Positions 11,622 to 23,580 of a stretch of DNA of 64,000 nucleotides are shown here, in pieces. The stretch is from the NCBI GenBank assembly GCA_019828595.1, contig JAHQRK010000006.1, positions 3,100,001-3,164,000 of the forward strand, read 5' to 3'. The notes under the pieces were generated by a model. It had not been told where the DNA came from and made no database searches. It saw only the letters and a list, made by a program, of their open reading frames with translations. The translations under genes and the position numbers were made by a program. The stretch is from Aphanomyces cochlioides (taxonomy: Eukaryota > Oomycota > Saprolegniomycetes > Saprolegniales > Verrucalvaceae). How positions within the stretch are numbered: position 1 is the stretch's first letter; each line of letters begins with the position of its first letter.

Positions 11622-11970
11622 TTTTAACAATGGAGAGTATGACTCGATCTCGAAAGATGCGCGATCAGTCAGTAGCCCGACGAGAAATCGAAAGCACCAG
11701 CATCACAAGCTTTGTACAGTGCAGCAGATAAAACTTAATGTGGACTTCGGCTGTCAGGGGGTTGTAGACGCAGAAGCAAGAAGTTATTGATGGCTGGTGT
11801 ACGATGAATCAAGCACAGCATCAACTCCACAGACGTGTTGCTCGATCGAGATGGCCTGATGCTTCATATACGACGTCACAGTAGAGAGTTTATCTGTTTT
11901 TGATGGAAATGTCGTCGGCTTCCACGACAATCCAGAGATAAATGTCAAACATCTTGTTATTTCTTTGTGG
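11622..11970. other. spacer in the GNAT array
   Basis: 349 bases between copies 3 and 4; nothing recognisable. Confidence 0.35.
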
Positions 11971-12507
11971 TTACAACTCTTTCATGACGATTTCGACTTT
12001 GAGTCCACCGCCTTCGGGATGATCCATCACGATTCCTGTCCGGACGGAGCCAAGACGGGCGTAAAATTCAAACAGATCAGGGCGAGACGTTGGCACGGGG
12101 CCTTGGAATTTTGTCATGCCAAGGGTATGCTTAGCGTAGACTGCTGCCGTTCGAACGAGGTGGCTGCCAATGTCTTGGTTCTGCCATTCCTCGTTCACAG
12201 TCAACGAATACAATTTGTCGGGTTTTTCAACGAAGATGCTTCCAATAATTTGGTTGTTAGCTTCGGCGACAATGACGGCTCCGTCGAGGTTGTCAACCAT
12301 TCTAGCCACTTGTGAGCTGGAGGTACGAGCGCCTTTCATGAGCTTGGCGTTTTGCAATGTGGTATTCGTCAAATCGGCAATGGCATCGACATTGGCGCGG
12401 GTTGCAACGCGAAATACCGGGTGGCGGTTGGTCGAAAACCAAGCTCGGGGAAGAATACGACTGATGCGATGGATGTTCGGGAACTTATTGCAAAATGACT
12501 GTGTGGA
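11971..12507 (-). CDS. GNAT-family N-acetyltransferase, copy 4 of 4, start codon unclear
   Basis: The frame is complete and well conserved from FRVATRANVDAIADLTNTT to the stop at 11971, with the acetyl-CoA loop region EEWQNQDIGSHLV and FEFYARLGSVRTG. An in-frame stop lies at 12508-12510 and no ATG follows before the domain; where copy 2 has its ATG this copy reads CATTTTGCAATAAG. Either the start codon is lost, a start lies in an unrecognised upstream exon, or translation begins downstream and gives a truncated protein. The body of the domain shows no other damage, so purifying selection may have acted until recently. Confidence 0.65.
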   Translation of the reverse strand, partial: STQSFCNKFPNIHRISRILPRAWFSTNRHPVFRVATRANVDAIADLTNTTLQNAKLMKGARTSSSQVARMVDNLDGAVIVAEANNQIIGSIFVEKPDKLYSLTVNEEWQNQDIGSHLVRTAAVYAKHTLGMTKFQGPVPTSRPDLFEFYARLGSVRTGIVMDHPEGGGLKVEIVMKEL

Positions 12508-13592
12508 TTAAAGCAGCCACTCACTCAGAGGAAGAGATTCGAGGGATTTCCCTCTCAAAGGTCACGGCAGTCAGCTTCAAGTTCTTCTTCTATTTTCAAA
12601 AGGATGCAGCCATGAATGGAATCTGACACGATGTGGGTCATCTAACTTTCTCAATCGCAAGCTTGAGCTTCCGTTGGATGCAGCAACCTGGATGGGTTAA
12701 GGTTCAATATTCTCGGGGAAGAGGTGGCAAAGGCAGTTGCCAAGGTCCCGACAGAAATTTAGCATTCTCCAAACTTCGTAAGAGGAGCAGTCAACCCATC
12801 TTCTATTGTGTGTTTTTGCCCCCCAAGGAAATCCTGGCATGTTTTGCGTACACTACTTTCGTAAGCCATGGCCATTCCGAAGAGGTTATGTGAGTGTGAA
12901 CGCGATCTTCTGTAGACCTGTAGACCTGATGGGTGAGATGCAATTCTGGACGGGTAGAGAATCCTTACATTCATGAACAATTTTCTGTATTGGGTGGGGA
13001 GATTGCTTGCACGTGAAAGAGATTCGAATGATTCTATATGTGACAACGACTGGCTTCGAATCAAGGTCAACTGCGATTCATGATCCACCGCTTGTCCATT
13101 GGGAACGCCATCACGACTCTGAGCTGCGAGCAGATTATGTTGTCCTAGTCACATGATGAGCTCCTCCTTGAATCGGACGAGGAAATATCTTACCCCGAGG
13201 ATCCATCTATCAAGTACCGGAGCGCCAAGCGGCATTCGGAAAGGCGATTGCACAGGATCCACCTCCATGGCGAAATATTCCGTCGAAATGTACATTGAGT
13301 CGGACTATTTTGAACAATTTCACATATTATCGATTTGATACAAATTTTGGGTTGGTGCCGCAAACCGATCCCATAGATTTCATTGGCTGATTCGAAAAAA
13401 GTACCATATTTTGTCAAATTAGTCGAAATTTTTCGATTATTAGCCAATCAAATGGCTTAAAACAAATTTGGAACGATTGAACAAACCGCGCCTAATTGGG
13501 AAATTTCCCCAAAAAGCACAATATATGAAATGTCACTTTTCATTATTCGGTGAAATGTCTTTATCCGGATAGTTCAATCCATTCATTTGACA
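12508..13592. other. intergenic region between GNAT array and rRNA methyltransferase gene
   Basis: About 1.1 kb. A 109-codon minus frame at 12759-13088 and shorter frames are unrecognised. AT-rich sequence occurs near 13380-13560, upstream of the next gene. No RNA gene or repeat seen. Confidence 0.35.
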
Positions 13593-14845
13593 ATGGCCAA
13601 GCAAAAAAGCGGCGGAGCCAAAGTCGGTAAGGCAAAGGATGGACAGAAACCAGTCAAGAAGAAAATGAATGCCAAAGTTAAAGCACACAATGCACCGTCC
13701 TCGCTGAGCCTATCTGCGCAAGTAGATGCGAGCGTCACATCAGCGTTTCATCAAGCCAACTTGACCAACCCAAATCCTAAAAGTGTTGGCGGAGTGTCCG
13801 ACAAACACCGCGTGCTTGTTGTGGGTGACGGTGATTTTTCCTTTTCACTTTCACTTGCTACACGATTGGTATGCTCACGATTTTATGGTCGGAGCTGATT
13901 ATCATTTAGGGTGGTCAAAAGCTTGTTGCCACAGTTTATGATGGTGAAAATGAATTGTTAGCCAAGTACCCAAACGTATCGGCCAACATCCGTGGATTAA
14001 AAATCACTCAAGTACGAGACCTCTAGGATTTCTAGATTTGATTGAATTTACGCCATAGGCTCAAATCCATGTCGGTGTTGATGCAACAAACCTCAAGCAA
14101 GAAAAATGGATTCGTGGCATGACATTTGACCGCGTTTTGTTCAATTTTCCCCACTTGGGTGGTGCCACAGAAGAAGATGTCGAGAAGAACCAGGTATGTT
14201 TTGACTGATGCTTTTTCTTCATGGCTAATGCTCACAAGGATTTGCTATTTCACTTCTTCCAGTCTACTCGCCCTTTCTTGGTACTTCTAGAATTGAATCT
14301 ATTTCGTCTCAATCTCAGCCAAGGATGACACAAAGGGAGAAGTCCATGTTTCATTGAGAAACACGCCATTTTACAACCGATGGGATGTCGACGCACAAGC
14401 TCAAAAGGCTGGACTCAAGCTCAAGAGGTATGAAACGACTTGATCGAGAGGTTGTTGATCCTTGTGTAGAGTTGATAAATTCGACATCAGTTTGTATCCA
14501 GGCTACGAAGCACAGCGAACACACCCGGCGTCCTTCCGAGGGGAGCCCCCTTCGACTAAAGGCGCTAGGACGCATGTATTCGTCAAGGATGCTGCATATG
14601 TTGAACCAGTAGAGCCGTCGAAACCAGCTAAAGCTAAACCTGGTAAACAGAAGGCACCAAAGGAGGTACTACTTACCGATGAAGTCTGGCTTGATGTATA
14701 TAATGCAATCCAGGATAAACCTGCAACCAAGAGCTGGAAATGCGCCCCGTGCAACATGACATTTCACAACGAGAAGAAATACAATGGTCATGTCAATTCA
14801 CCAAAGCATGCAAAGACGGTGAAGTCATTAAAAAAGAAGAAATAA
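13593..14845 (+). CDS. BMT5-like rRNA (uridine) methyltransferase with C-terminal C2H2 finger
   Basis: Six exons, 13593-13868, 13910-14011, 14059-14193, 14239-14280, 14324-14427 and 14470-14845, sum to 345 codons (344 aa); introns are 41-47 nt. The fourth junction is the least certain: acceptor AAG at 14323 is chosen because it keeps frame. The protein has a Lys-rich N-terminus, the hallmark VLVVGDGDFSFSLSLA near residue 73, then FDRVLFNFPHLGG (NFPH motif), EVHVSL, a WDVD... segment and YPGYEAQRTHP. This is the Rossmann-like DUF2431 domain of yeast Bmt5, which methylates N3 of a uridine in large-subunit rRNA. The final 40 residues add a zinc finger (CAPCNMTF...HVNSPKH). It probably acts in the nucleolus; the finger may aid RNA binding. 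Confidence 0.85.
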
Positions 14846-15662
14846 AGTCATCCCATACTCGTATTTGAAGTTCTTCCGAGTGCCCAACTCCTTTGGCGCT
14901 TCATTTGCTTATGCGATGATCAAAATTATGGCTCTCTCAAGAGCTACTTGAGACGCACTTTGACATTTCGCTTTTGTCACGAGTGCTGACACCGTCGTGC
15001 CAGCACATACATGGACCAAAACAACGGATAAAGTACGCGACAATTGCTAAGGCTGTTCCTCGACATAAATGTGCCCGAAGCAAGTCGTCTCTTTCGGCTT
15101 TTCTCATCGAGGATTTCTGAAGATGACACGGCTGAAACCTCATCCTACGTTGTTGTCGCTAGTTGAGTACAAGATCGTGAGATGAAAAAGACAAAAGCTG
15201 ATCTGAATATCTGAATGGGTGAAACCCATCTCGTTATAGTGGTCGTGTTTTTCGCCAGCAAAATGTAGCACCTTTCGAGAAATCTGAGATGGAAAAAAGA
15301 TGTGTCTGAAGGACATGAATCAAATCCAGTTGCAACAACTGTTGAGGTAAGTCTCTCCGTTCTTTGTACGTAAATTTATGCCCAGTTGCCATATCTATGT
15401 CTCATACAAACACCGGTTCATCATTCTTCCCGATTCACACAGTCATTCTCCCCGATTTTACCGACCGAGTTGCTGTTTTATTTTCCTCCTATGCCTTCTC
15501 GGCGTAGTGGACGACGTTTCTCTCGTCCGACTGCTTGACTTGCGCGAGATTGTTCGAAATCTTGAATGGTCGCGCCTTTCTGGATATTCATTTTAACAGG
15601 AAACCTTTATAATTGCATACCTCAATCTTCGATGTGCCAAAGGTCTGTTTCGATTCTTCTCG
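14846..15662. other. intergenic region
   Basis: 817 bases between the methyltransferase genes. A 68-codon minus frame (14937-15143) is unrecognised. Nothing else is supported. Confidence 0.35.
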
Positions 15663-17828
15663 ATGGCGCGGCTATCTGTGGAAGACCCAGAGACCAACCC
15701 TATAGTGAATGGCACTAATCAAGAGACAGAAGTGACTCAAGATGTTCCGGCTGATGTGAACTCCCCGATAAAGGAGGACGAACCACGCAGTGTGGAGAGA
15801 TTTGAGCTCGAATCGTTCACGCCTTTCTCGTCATGCCATTTATGGCGACTCATGAGCTCGTTCTACGACCGACAAGGCGTAGATTCATGGGCGCAAGGCA
15901 TAGTACCGCATTTTATCACGTCCAACACGTTTATTGCGAAGCGGTGGGCACACCTTGAACGATATGTATGGAGACTGACTGATGTACTTTCTTGTAGATA
16001 TGCTCAAGTCTTTCAAGCGTACTTGCGCGACGCAATTGCCCAGCTTGACCCGGCTGAACCGCTTTATATTGTCGAATTGGGCACTGGAAGTGGAAAGTTC
16101 AGCTTTTACTTCTTGCAATGGCTCTACGAACTGCACCCGATCTTGTCCTTTCCCATCGAACGGATTCATTATGTCATGACAGATTTCACCGATTCAAATC
16201 TCAAGTTTTGGCAAAATCACCCAGCACTTGCTCCTTATGTTGAACGCGGAAGCCTTGATTTTGCCATCTTTGACGCCACGCAAGACACATCCTTGTATTT
16301 GATCCATTCCAAGCAAACTATCGTGGCTCAGTCCCTCCGCAATCCAATTTGCGTCATTGCCAATTACTTGTTCGACACTTTGCATCATGAACTATTTCGT
16401 GTATGTCTTGTCCGCAATCCTCTCAGATTTCTAACGTCCAGCGCATGTAGGTTGAAGAGGGCGTTCTCAAACAAGGGTTTATTAGTGTCGGATCTACTCG
16501 GGCCGAGGAAAAAGGTTCAACAGTAGACAAGGCTCTCATAAACTCAAACTTCATAGATCCATTGGACCCTGAAATCATCAAACGCTTGAGCAACTTCTTT
16601 CGATATGATCCGATTTCATCCGACTTCTACTCGAATCACCACTACAATGCGATTCTCAAGTGGTACAATCATTATTATGGCCAAGACCCAGCAACAATCT
16701 TGGTTCCCATTGGCGCATTAAATGCAATTGAGCGCCTCAAACTGCTGAGCCAGAATCAACTTCTACTTATTTCTGGAGACAAGGGACACACTAATCCTGA
16801 TCATTTCCGTGGTCTCCAAGATCCCCACATAGCCGTGCATGGCAGCTTCTCTGTCATGTAATATTTGCGAAATTACCAAGTCTCAAGCCAATTGTAGGGT
16901 CAACTATCATGCAATTGGTATTTACGTCGCCCATCGAGGAGGATTTGCTCTGCACAACCCTCAAGAAGAGGCTAGTCTTAAGGTGTCACTTTTTGTATTG
17001 CCGTCACATGTATCTGAAGCATCAGAAGAATCTCTCGAGCAACTTTCTACTTCACGCAGCCTGGCGTATCCGAATTTGGCACACGTCTATGACGATACAC
17101 TTGTTTCATTCGGCCCGAATGATTTCTTTGTCATGCAAAAGTCAATGAAGGTACAGAACAATCTAGAGATCATTGTTGCTATCGTTGTCACGTAGGAAGA
17201 CACAAAAACTCCGAGCTTAAAAGGCGCAATCGCTCTTTTAAAGTTGAGCTTTTATGACGCAGATTTATTTTACAAATTTCGTGATGTCTTCCTGGACCAG
17301 TCCCCAAGCGCACCTGCTAAAGTTAAGGCGGATGTTATGGCGTCATTGAAGAAAGTTTGGTCACATTATTATCAATTAGACAAGGAAAAGGTTAGGTATC
17401 TCAGTTTCCTCCGATGTTTCACGCCATGAGTAGGACATCGCTTTTGAAGTTGGTCGTGTCTACTATGGCATGCGTGAATACGAGGAGGCATTGCACTATT
17501 ATACCCTGTCGCTTGAAGAACTGGGAAAACACCACGTCACATATCACAACATGGGTCTTTGTTTCTACAGCACTAGGCGGTATGTAGAACAGCAACTCGC
17601 CTGTTGGTCAATTATGACTTTCATAGATTGCCCGATGCTCTACGATGCTTTGAAGCTGCGACTGAGCTGAACCCTTGTTATCAAAAGGCTTCAACGTGGC
17701 TCCAACGTGTCAAGGGAGAACTCAATCCATCGAGTGTCGTTGAGAAAACTGACGACCCGCTGCACGTCGCAGTCCAACAAATCGAAGTCGACGTGCAAGA
17801 GAATGCTGCTCCGGTTACTCCTGTGTAG
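15663..17828 (+). CDS. SAM-dependent methyltransferase-like protein with TPR-like C-terminus
   Basis: Exons 15663-16400, 16451-16857, 16898-17150, 17196-17390, 17434-17579 and 17627-17828 sum to exactly 647 codons (646 aa). After an acidic N-terminus comes a Rossmann methyltransferase motif I, YIVELGTGSGKFSFYFL near residue 137, then HYVMTDFTDSN and VIANYLFDTLHHELF. This arrangement resembles class I SAM-methyltransferases of the MidA-like type, but I cannot name the subfamily. The last 150 residues hold helical repeats (AFEVGRVYYGMREYEEALHYY, HNMGLCFYSTRR..DALRCFEAATELNP) typical of TPRs, suggesting a partner protein. A 32-nt GT...AG stretch at 15966-15997 looks like an intron, but removing it breaks the frame, so it is kept as coding. 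Confidence 0.75.
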
Positions 17829-18647
17829 ATGCTCTCGTGAAATTTGCATGCTCCCTCTGCCCCCCTCAGCATGTGGTCATGATCGTCCTTGCCTTGCTCT
17901 GTATCAGTCTAGATAGACACAGTCGTGTTGTATAACAAAAAACGTATAAACCCGTAGTACAATCCAGCAAAAAAACTCAATTGCAACACATCTCTGCCCC
18001 CTAATTTGTCATCCATATGAATTGCAGTGCCATTTCCTGCTGAAGCAATGCGAACAGGTCGACTTTCTCCTCGGACGAATATATCATCGTAAGTTCATGC
18101 AGATTCGTGCATCAAGTTTATATGATCTATAAGCCATTATTAGGTACTATTCCAATCCCAGACTAGCACACAAAGACAACCAGGAAAGCTGACGATATGC
18201 TCATTTGGCGTCCTTGTAGTCTCCAGTGAGCGAGTTGGTTTCAAAGTTGGAATATTGACAGTCGCGCATATATAGGAAAGCTGACGATATGCTCATTTGG
18301 CGTCCTTGCAGTCCCCAGTGAGCGAGTTGGTTTCAAAGTTGGAATATTGACAGTCGCCCTCTTCAAATTTTAAATCTTGCGGAGAAATTGTAGCTCCAAC
18401 GAGACATTTAAGATCCATTTTTATTACATTCATGCACTTTTAGGCGTGGAATAGGCTCAGTGCGTCGTTGTGCTATGGAGATTGTAAAAGACCAGAGCGA
18501 TTCAGGATCAAGTAATGTCGTGCAACAAAGTGATATGGTCGAGTCTTGCGGATAAGAATGTTTAGCTTAATACGTTTTACGTTAAACCGGAAAGTGTTTG
18601 GTGAGATTGAGATTGCCTCTCAGTTTTGTACTTTCAGTGTCGTCGCC
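17829..18647. other. intergenic region with a tandem duplication
   Basis: No gene is seen. Apart from the duplicated block at 18182-18357 the sequence is featureless. The 3' half should contain the promoter of the metacaspase gene that starts at 18648. Confidence 0.4.
18182..18357 (+). repeat. two-copy tandem repeat, period 92 bp
   Basis: An 84-bp unit (18182-18265) is repeated at 18274-18357 with only a couple of differences (for example TTGTAGTCTCC against TTGCAGTCCCC). The copies are separated by 8 bp. No coding potential. Confidence 0.85.
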
Positions 18648-19969
18648 ATGTCGTTCTTCTCCAACTTGAGCAACTTGGTCAAGGAAGCTTCGGAAAATCC
18701 CGAGTTCATCAACCAGGTCGAGTCCATCGGCAACCAGCTCATCGATACGCATTTGAACGAAAGCAAATCAAGTCACGACTCCCGCTCGGCGCCTACCCCT
18801 GAGGAACAATGGGTACGAGTGTGCCACCAGTATTGAACTTATCTCGGCGGCTGTAGGAGCACTCCAAGTACCAGAACGACAACTCGACCAAGAAAGCCCT
18901 GTTCATTGGGATCAACTACTTTGGCACCGAAGCGGAATTACGAGGATGTATCAAGGACGTGGAAAATTTGATGCGATTTGTCCAAAAGGAATGTGGCTTC
19001 CCTGCTAACAATATGCGCCGCCTTACTGATGATCGTCAAGGTCGTGATCGCCCCACCCGTGCTAACATCTTGGCTGGCATGCGTTGGCTGGTTGAAAACG
19101 CCCGACCTGGTTAGTTGAGTCCTCGTGACATGCCCCTTAATCATTTTGCAGGTGACACTCTCTTCTTCCATTACAGTGGTCATGGTTCGCATCAAAAGGA
19201 CGAAGGTATTTCGACTAATGGAAATGGTTGGTTCACGATCACGATTCAGATGGCGATGAAGCTGATGGCGAAGACGAAACGATTTGCCCAGTGGACTACG
19301 ACGAAGCGGGCATGATTACCGACGATGAAATGCACTCCATCATGTGTGCGTCGTTGCCTGCTGGCGTGAAGTTGACTGCGATTTTTGATTGCTGCCACTC
19401 TGGTTCTGCGTTGGATTTGCCATTCATGTACACGATTGACGGTAACTTGGACATCCACGAAGAAAACCGAGTAGCCTTGGCGGCCCGCCACTTCCTCAAA
19501 GCTGGTATAAGTGCCTATTTAAAAAAAGTAAATGACCCTGCTGCCGTAGGCTTGGACTTCCTGAAGGGCGACTCGAAGCGTGCCAAGGAAGGCTTTCAAT
19601 CTGGCATGAAGGCCATGTCATCCTCTGACGAAAATGGCCAAGGACCCGTGGCGAAAGACCGTGTGAAGGATCGTACAACCCGGGCTGATGTCATTCTTCT
19701 CAGCGGTTGCAAGGATACGCAAACGAGTGCTGATGCTGTCATCGACGGTGTGCTAAAAGTCTTTCTGCCGAAAAACTTACTTATGAATAGGAACCGCAAC
19801 TGGCGCCATGTCCTACGCCTTTATTGCCACGATGAAAGAGCATGGCTTCGACATCACTTACCAAGACTTGCTCCGATCCTTGCGGGAATTCATGCATAAA
19901 GAATACACCCAAATTCCATGCTTGTCGGCCGGCCGTGCACTCAACATGAACGTCAACTTCTCGTTGTAA
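18648..19969 (+). CDS. type I metacaspase-like cysteine peptidase
   Basis: Exons 18648-18812, 18857-19109, 19152-19205, 19250-19747 and 19791-19969 sum to 383 codons (382 aa). The N-terminus (about 60 aa) is short and lacks a zinc-finger prodomain. The peptidase part follows: KKALFIGINYFGT, LRGCIKDVENLM, then FFHYSGHGSH with the catalytic His, an acidic stretch and CPVDYDEAGMITDDE, and IFDCCHSGSALDLP with the catalytic Cys. The p10-like part follows (VILLSGCKDTQTSADA, GAMSYAF, SAGRALNMN). Metacaspases are calcium-dependent proteases that cut after Arg or Lys and take part in cell death and stress. The domain is complete. The ATG at 18648 is the first in frame after an AT-rich leader. Confidence 0.9.
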
Positions 19970-20899
19970 ATGCTCCTAAACACATAATGGAGATAACACT
20001 CAACTGTTTCCTTTTGCTTTCATGTTTTCTCACCACTTATCCCGACATACTATGCGTAACCTGTTTTCTTTAGCGAGAGGACGGCTAGATTGCGAATTGT
20101 CGCGTTGGTACCAGCTAGTGAGGCAAACTCGGCGACTGCTTTTGCAAACAAATGGTTGCTTACCTTTAGTACACAGGCAAACTCGGTGACTGCCTTTGCA
20201 ATGAAAGGTTTGCATACTCCCTCGATGGTCTTTGGTTAAGTTGATCGTATCAATAATCGCCGAGACTTTATTTCCTCTGATGAACCGAAGTGGGTTAATG
20301 GATTACGATCTTCGTAATCGATCTTGATATTCAGGATCAGCATGATCCACCATGACTTTGGCTGAAGGATCAATCAATTTATAACGTGGTCAGCTCGATC
20401 AAACAATCATGCCCGAAAGTCTAGCAAGAAAACAGGTAGAAAGATATTTTCTTGAGGCTCTCAGAGCTTTCTCCGTCATGAATAAGAGTGCCCAAGATTT
20501 TCAAACCGCCTTCACCGATATCTGGATATAGGAGCCCAACAACTTGTAACAGCAATCTTGTGCTATAAACTGAACCAGTTTGAACCTCTCGACATGCTTT
20601 GACTAGGAATTCAATTCGTATTGTCTTTTCAACAAGGTGGTGCTTTCATCAAAGCCGCAGTGTCGTTCCGTTTCTGTGCGCCTTTTGCTACAAGTTGCGT
20701 CAACTTCTTGTGTCACGTTGAAGTAGCGTCAACCAGATGGTGGTTTGGTATGACTTTGTATACTCAAGCATAGGGAGGGGCCCTATGCTTGAGTTTACAA
20801 AGTCGAAGTGAAAAATCGGGACACCTACTGTATTTTTGGACCATTTGCAAAAGGGAAATAATCCGCATTTGGAGATTTTTTGCTGCAAGACTCACGACA
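19970..20899. other. intergenic region with short repeats and a hairpin
   Basis: No gene is supported. Two imperfect copies of AGGCAAACTCGG[C/T]GACTGC lie near 20110 and 20177, and a strong inverted repeat lies at 20752-20805. The rest is featureless. Confidence 0.4.
20752..20805. repeat. inverted repeat (hairpin) upstream of the ACAD gene
   Basis: The arms are GACTTTGTATACTCAAGCAT and its near-complement on the right (ATGCTTGAGTTTACAAAGTC), about 24 bp of stem including AGGG/CCCT, with a very short loop. It ends 95 bp before the ATG at 20900. It may be a fold-back element or may form in the 5' leader. Confidence 0.8.
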
Positions 20900-23580
20900 A
20901 TGGCGGATGTGGAACCGATGCGACAACCGCTCGACCTTCCAAGGTTGAGAGCGTTCTTGGAAGCGCATTTTTCCCTCACGGGAAAGAACCTTCCCTTGGC
21001 GGTCCACCAGTTCAAGCACGGACAGAGCAACCCAACGTACTTGATCGAGTTTGGCAACCTCAAGCGCATGGTTTTGCGCAAGAAACCCGCCGGGGCGATT
21101 CTTCCGTCGGCCCATGCGATCGACAGAGAATACCGCATTATGCAGGTAATAATCGCAGGCTTCGACCCTTTCCAACATGTTGAATGTGTCATGCTAGGCT
21201 TTGCAAACGACGGTTGTCCCTGTTCCACGCACGGTCTTGTACTGCTCGGACCCCTCAGTGATTGGAACTGAGTTCTACATCATGGAATACGTCCAAGGGC
21301 GTATTTTTAAGGACCCCACGCTCCCAAATGTCTCCCACATGGAACGTTATGCGATTTACAATGCATTGATCGAAGCCTTGGCCACTCTGCATTCATTGAA
21401 TCCTGCTGAACTTGGGTACACTTCCAGTGAATGAAGTTGCTGACTTCTCTTGACAGATTGGGAGACTACGGCAAGTCGAAAAACTATGGCCAACGTGTTC
21501 TCAGTACATGGAGTCGCCAATACAAGGCTCAAGATGCTATCTTGAAGCAACACAACGCCAACTTAGGCGGGGAAGGATCAATGTCTGCATTGTCTGAGTG
21601 GTTGCATCGTCATGTTGACTCGATTCCTGACGAAAGCACGATCGTTCATGGCGATTTCCGCTTGGACAACTGCATCTTCCACCCAACCGAACCTCGCATC
21701 TTGGCCATTTTGGACTGGGAACTTAGTACAATTGGCCATCCTCTCAGTGATTTAGCTTTGATGTGCACAATCTACCGTCTTCCTACGACAGCTGCGGTAT
21801 AAATACCCTTCCAGTTCGCCATGCTCAAGTTTGTTCCATTAGATTAACTCTGGTTTGGCCAAAGTCAATGTTGGTCGTTTGGGAATCCCCACTGAAACGC
21901 AGACGGTCAATCGGTATTGCACCTTGACGCAACGTTATCCATTGACTGATACCAATTTGCGCTTCTTCATCGCTTTGGTGATTTTCCGCATGTCCGTGAT
22001 TATCCAAGGCGTGTATTCTCGAACATTTTTGGTTCAATCCATCACCTCTATTTTCCTAATAATCTTGTAGGGCAATGCATCTTCTGGTAATGCCGGTGTG
22101 TCCAAGGAAGCCTACTTGCTCTGGGTTAACATGGGTGCCGAAACCATTCGCAGTGAGCAATCCGTTGTAAAGAGTGAAAACCCCTCGCTGCTTGGATTAC
22201 CCATGAGTGCCCACGCTTTGGAAACCTATGCCAAGCTGAAGAATTTCTTGGAAGCTCGAGTGTACCCTTCCGAACCTATCCTGATGAAAGAAATGGCTGC
22301 TTTGCGCCAAGCCGGCAAGGAATGGAAGGGGGTACCAGAAATTATTGAAACCCTGAAAGGAGAAGCGCAAGCCTTGGGTTTGTGGAATTTGTTCATTTCC
22401 GAAATGAAAATGCCCAATGGCAAGACGTATGGTTCCAAGTTGACCAATGTCGAATATGGTCTCATGTGTGAACTCATGGGTCGCTGCATTGCCCTTGCCC
22501 CTGAAGTTTTCAACTGCTCAGCCCCAGACACTGGCAACATGGAAATCTTGTCTCGTTTTGGCACTCCTGACCAAAAGATGAAGTGGCTCGTGCCTCTCCT
22601 TGAAGGCAAAATCCGCTCCTGCTTTGCCATGACAGAACGTTACGTGGCTTCTTCTGATGCAACCAACATTTGCACTGAGGTACCGATCAATTCTATAGAC
22701 TTTGGAACTGACAAAACGATTTTTAGATTGAAAAGGATGAACATGGCTACATCATCAACGGAGACAAGTGGTATATCTCTGGCGCTGGTGATCCACGCTG
22801 TGAAATTATCATCGTCATGGGCAAGATCAAGTCGAATGTCAAGCTGCCTGCTTTCCGTGAACAATCGATGATCTTGGTCCCAATGAATACACCAGGTTAA
22901 CCAATCAGCTGGTTCGTTCTAGTAACATTATCGTCCGTAGGTGTCACGTTGAAGCGCCCGATGCATGTCTTTGGTTACGACGATGCTCCCCACGGCCATT
23001 TGGAAATGTCTTTCCGTAATGTCCGTGTGCCATTAGACTCTGTCTTACTTGGTGATGGTCGTGGATTTGAAATCGCCCAAGCCCGCTTGGGGCCAGGCCG
23101 CATTCATCATTGCATGCGAACGATCGGTATCGCGGAGAGATGCCTCGATTTGATGGTCCACCGTGCCAAGACGCGCTTTGCATTCAAGCAATTGTTGGGC
23201 GAAAATCCTTTGGTCGCTGCTAACATTGCCAAATCGCGTTGGTAATTTGCTACCTCCACTGTCGTTTGAAATTTAATTTGGTCTTGTCTAGTGAATTGGA
23301 CAGCGCGCGCCTGCTCACTCTCCATGCCGCCCATGAAATGGACACCAAGGGCAACAAGAAAGCCGCCCAGGCTATTGCAATGATCAAGATCGTTGCCCCC
23401 AACGTCGCCCTCAAGATTGCTGACCGCGCGATTCAACTTCACGGTGCAGCTGGTGTGAGCCAGGATTTCGTCTTGGCTTACTACTATGCCGCATTGCGAA
23501 CCCTCCGCTTGGCCGATGGACCAGATGAAGTCCACATGCGCACGGTGGCCAAGGCCGAGTTCATGAAATCGCACTTGTAA
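20900..23580 (+). CDS. aminoglycoside-phosphotransferase-like/acyl-CoA dehydrogenase fusion (ACAD10/ACAD11 type)
   Basis: Eight exons (20900-21145, 21198-21415, 21457-21796, 21843-22031, 22071-22679, 22727-22895, 22941-23241, 23292-23580) sum to 787 codons (786 aa); introns are 39-52 nt. Residues about 10-340 are an APH/choline-kinase-like fold: [18 protein letters not shown], the catalytic loop [13 protein letters not shown] and the metal-binding [14 protein letters not shown]. Residues about 385-786 are an acyl-CoA dehydrogenase: [41 protein letters not shown] and [10 protein letters not shown]. In the animal proteins ACAD10/11 the kinase part phosphorylates 4-hydroxyacyl-CoA and the ACAD part carries out later steps of hydroxy-fatty-acid breakdown. 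The C-terminus SHL fits a peroxisomal PTS1 signal, so peroxisomal beta-oxidation is likely. Confidence 0.9.
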
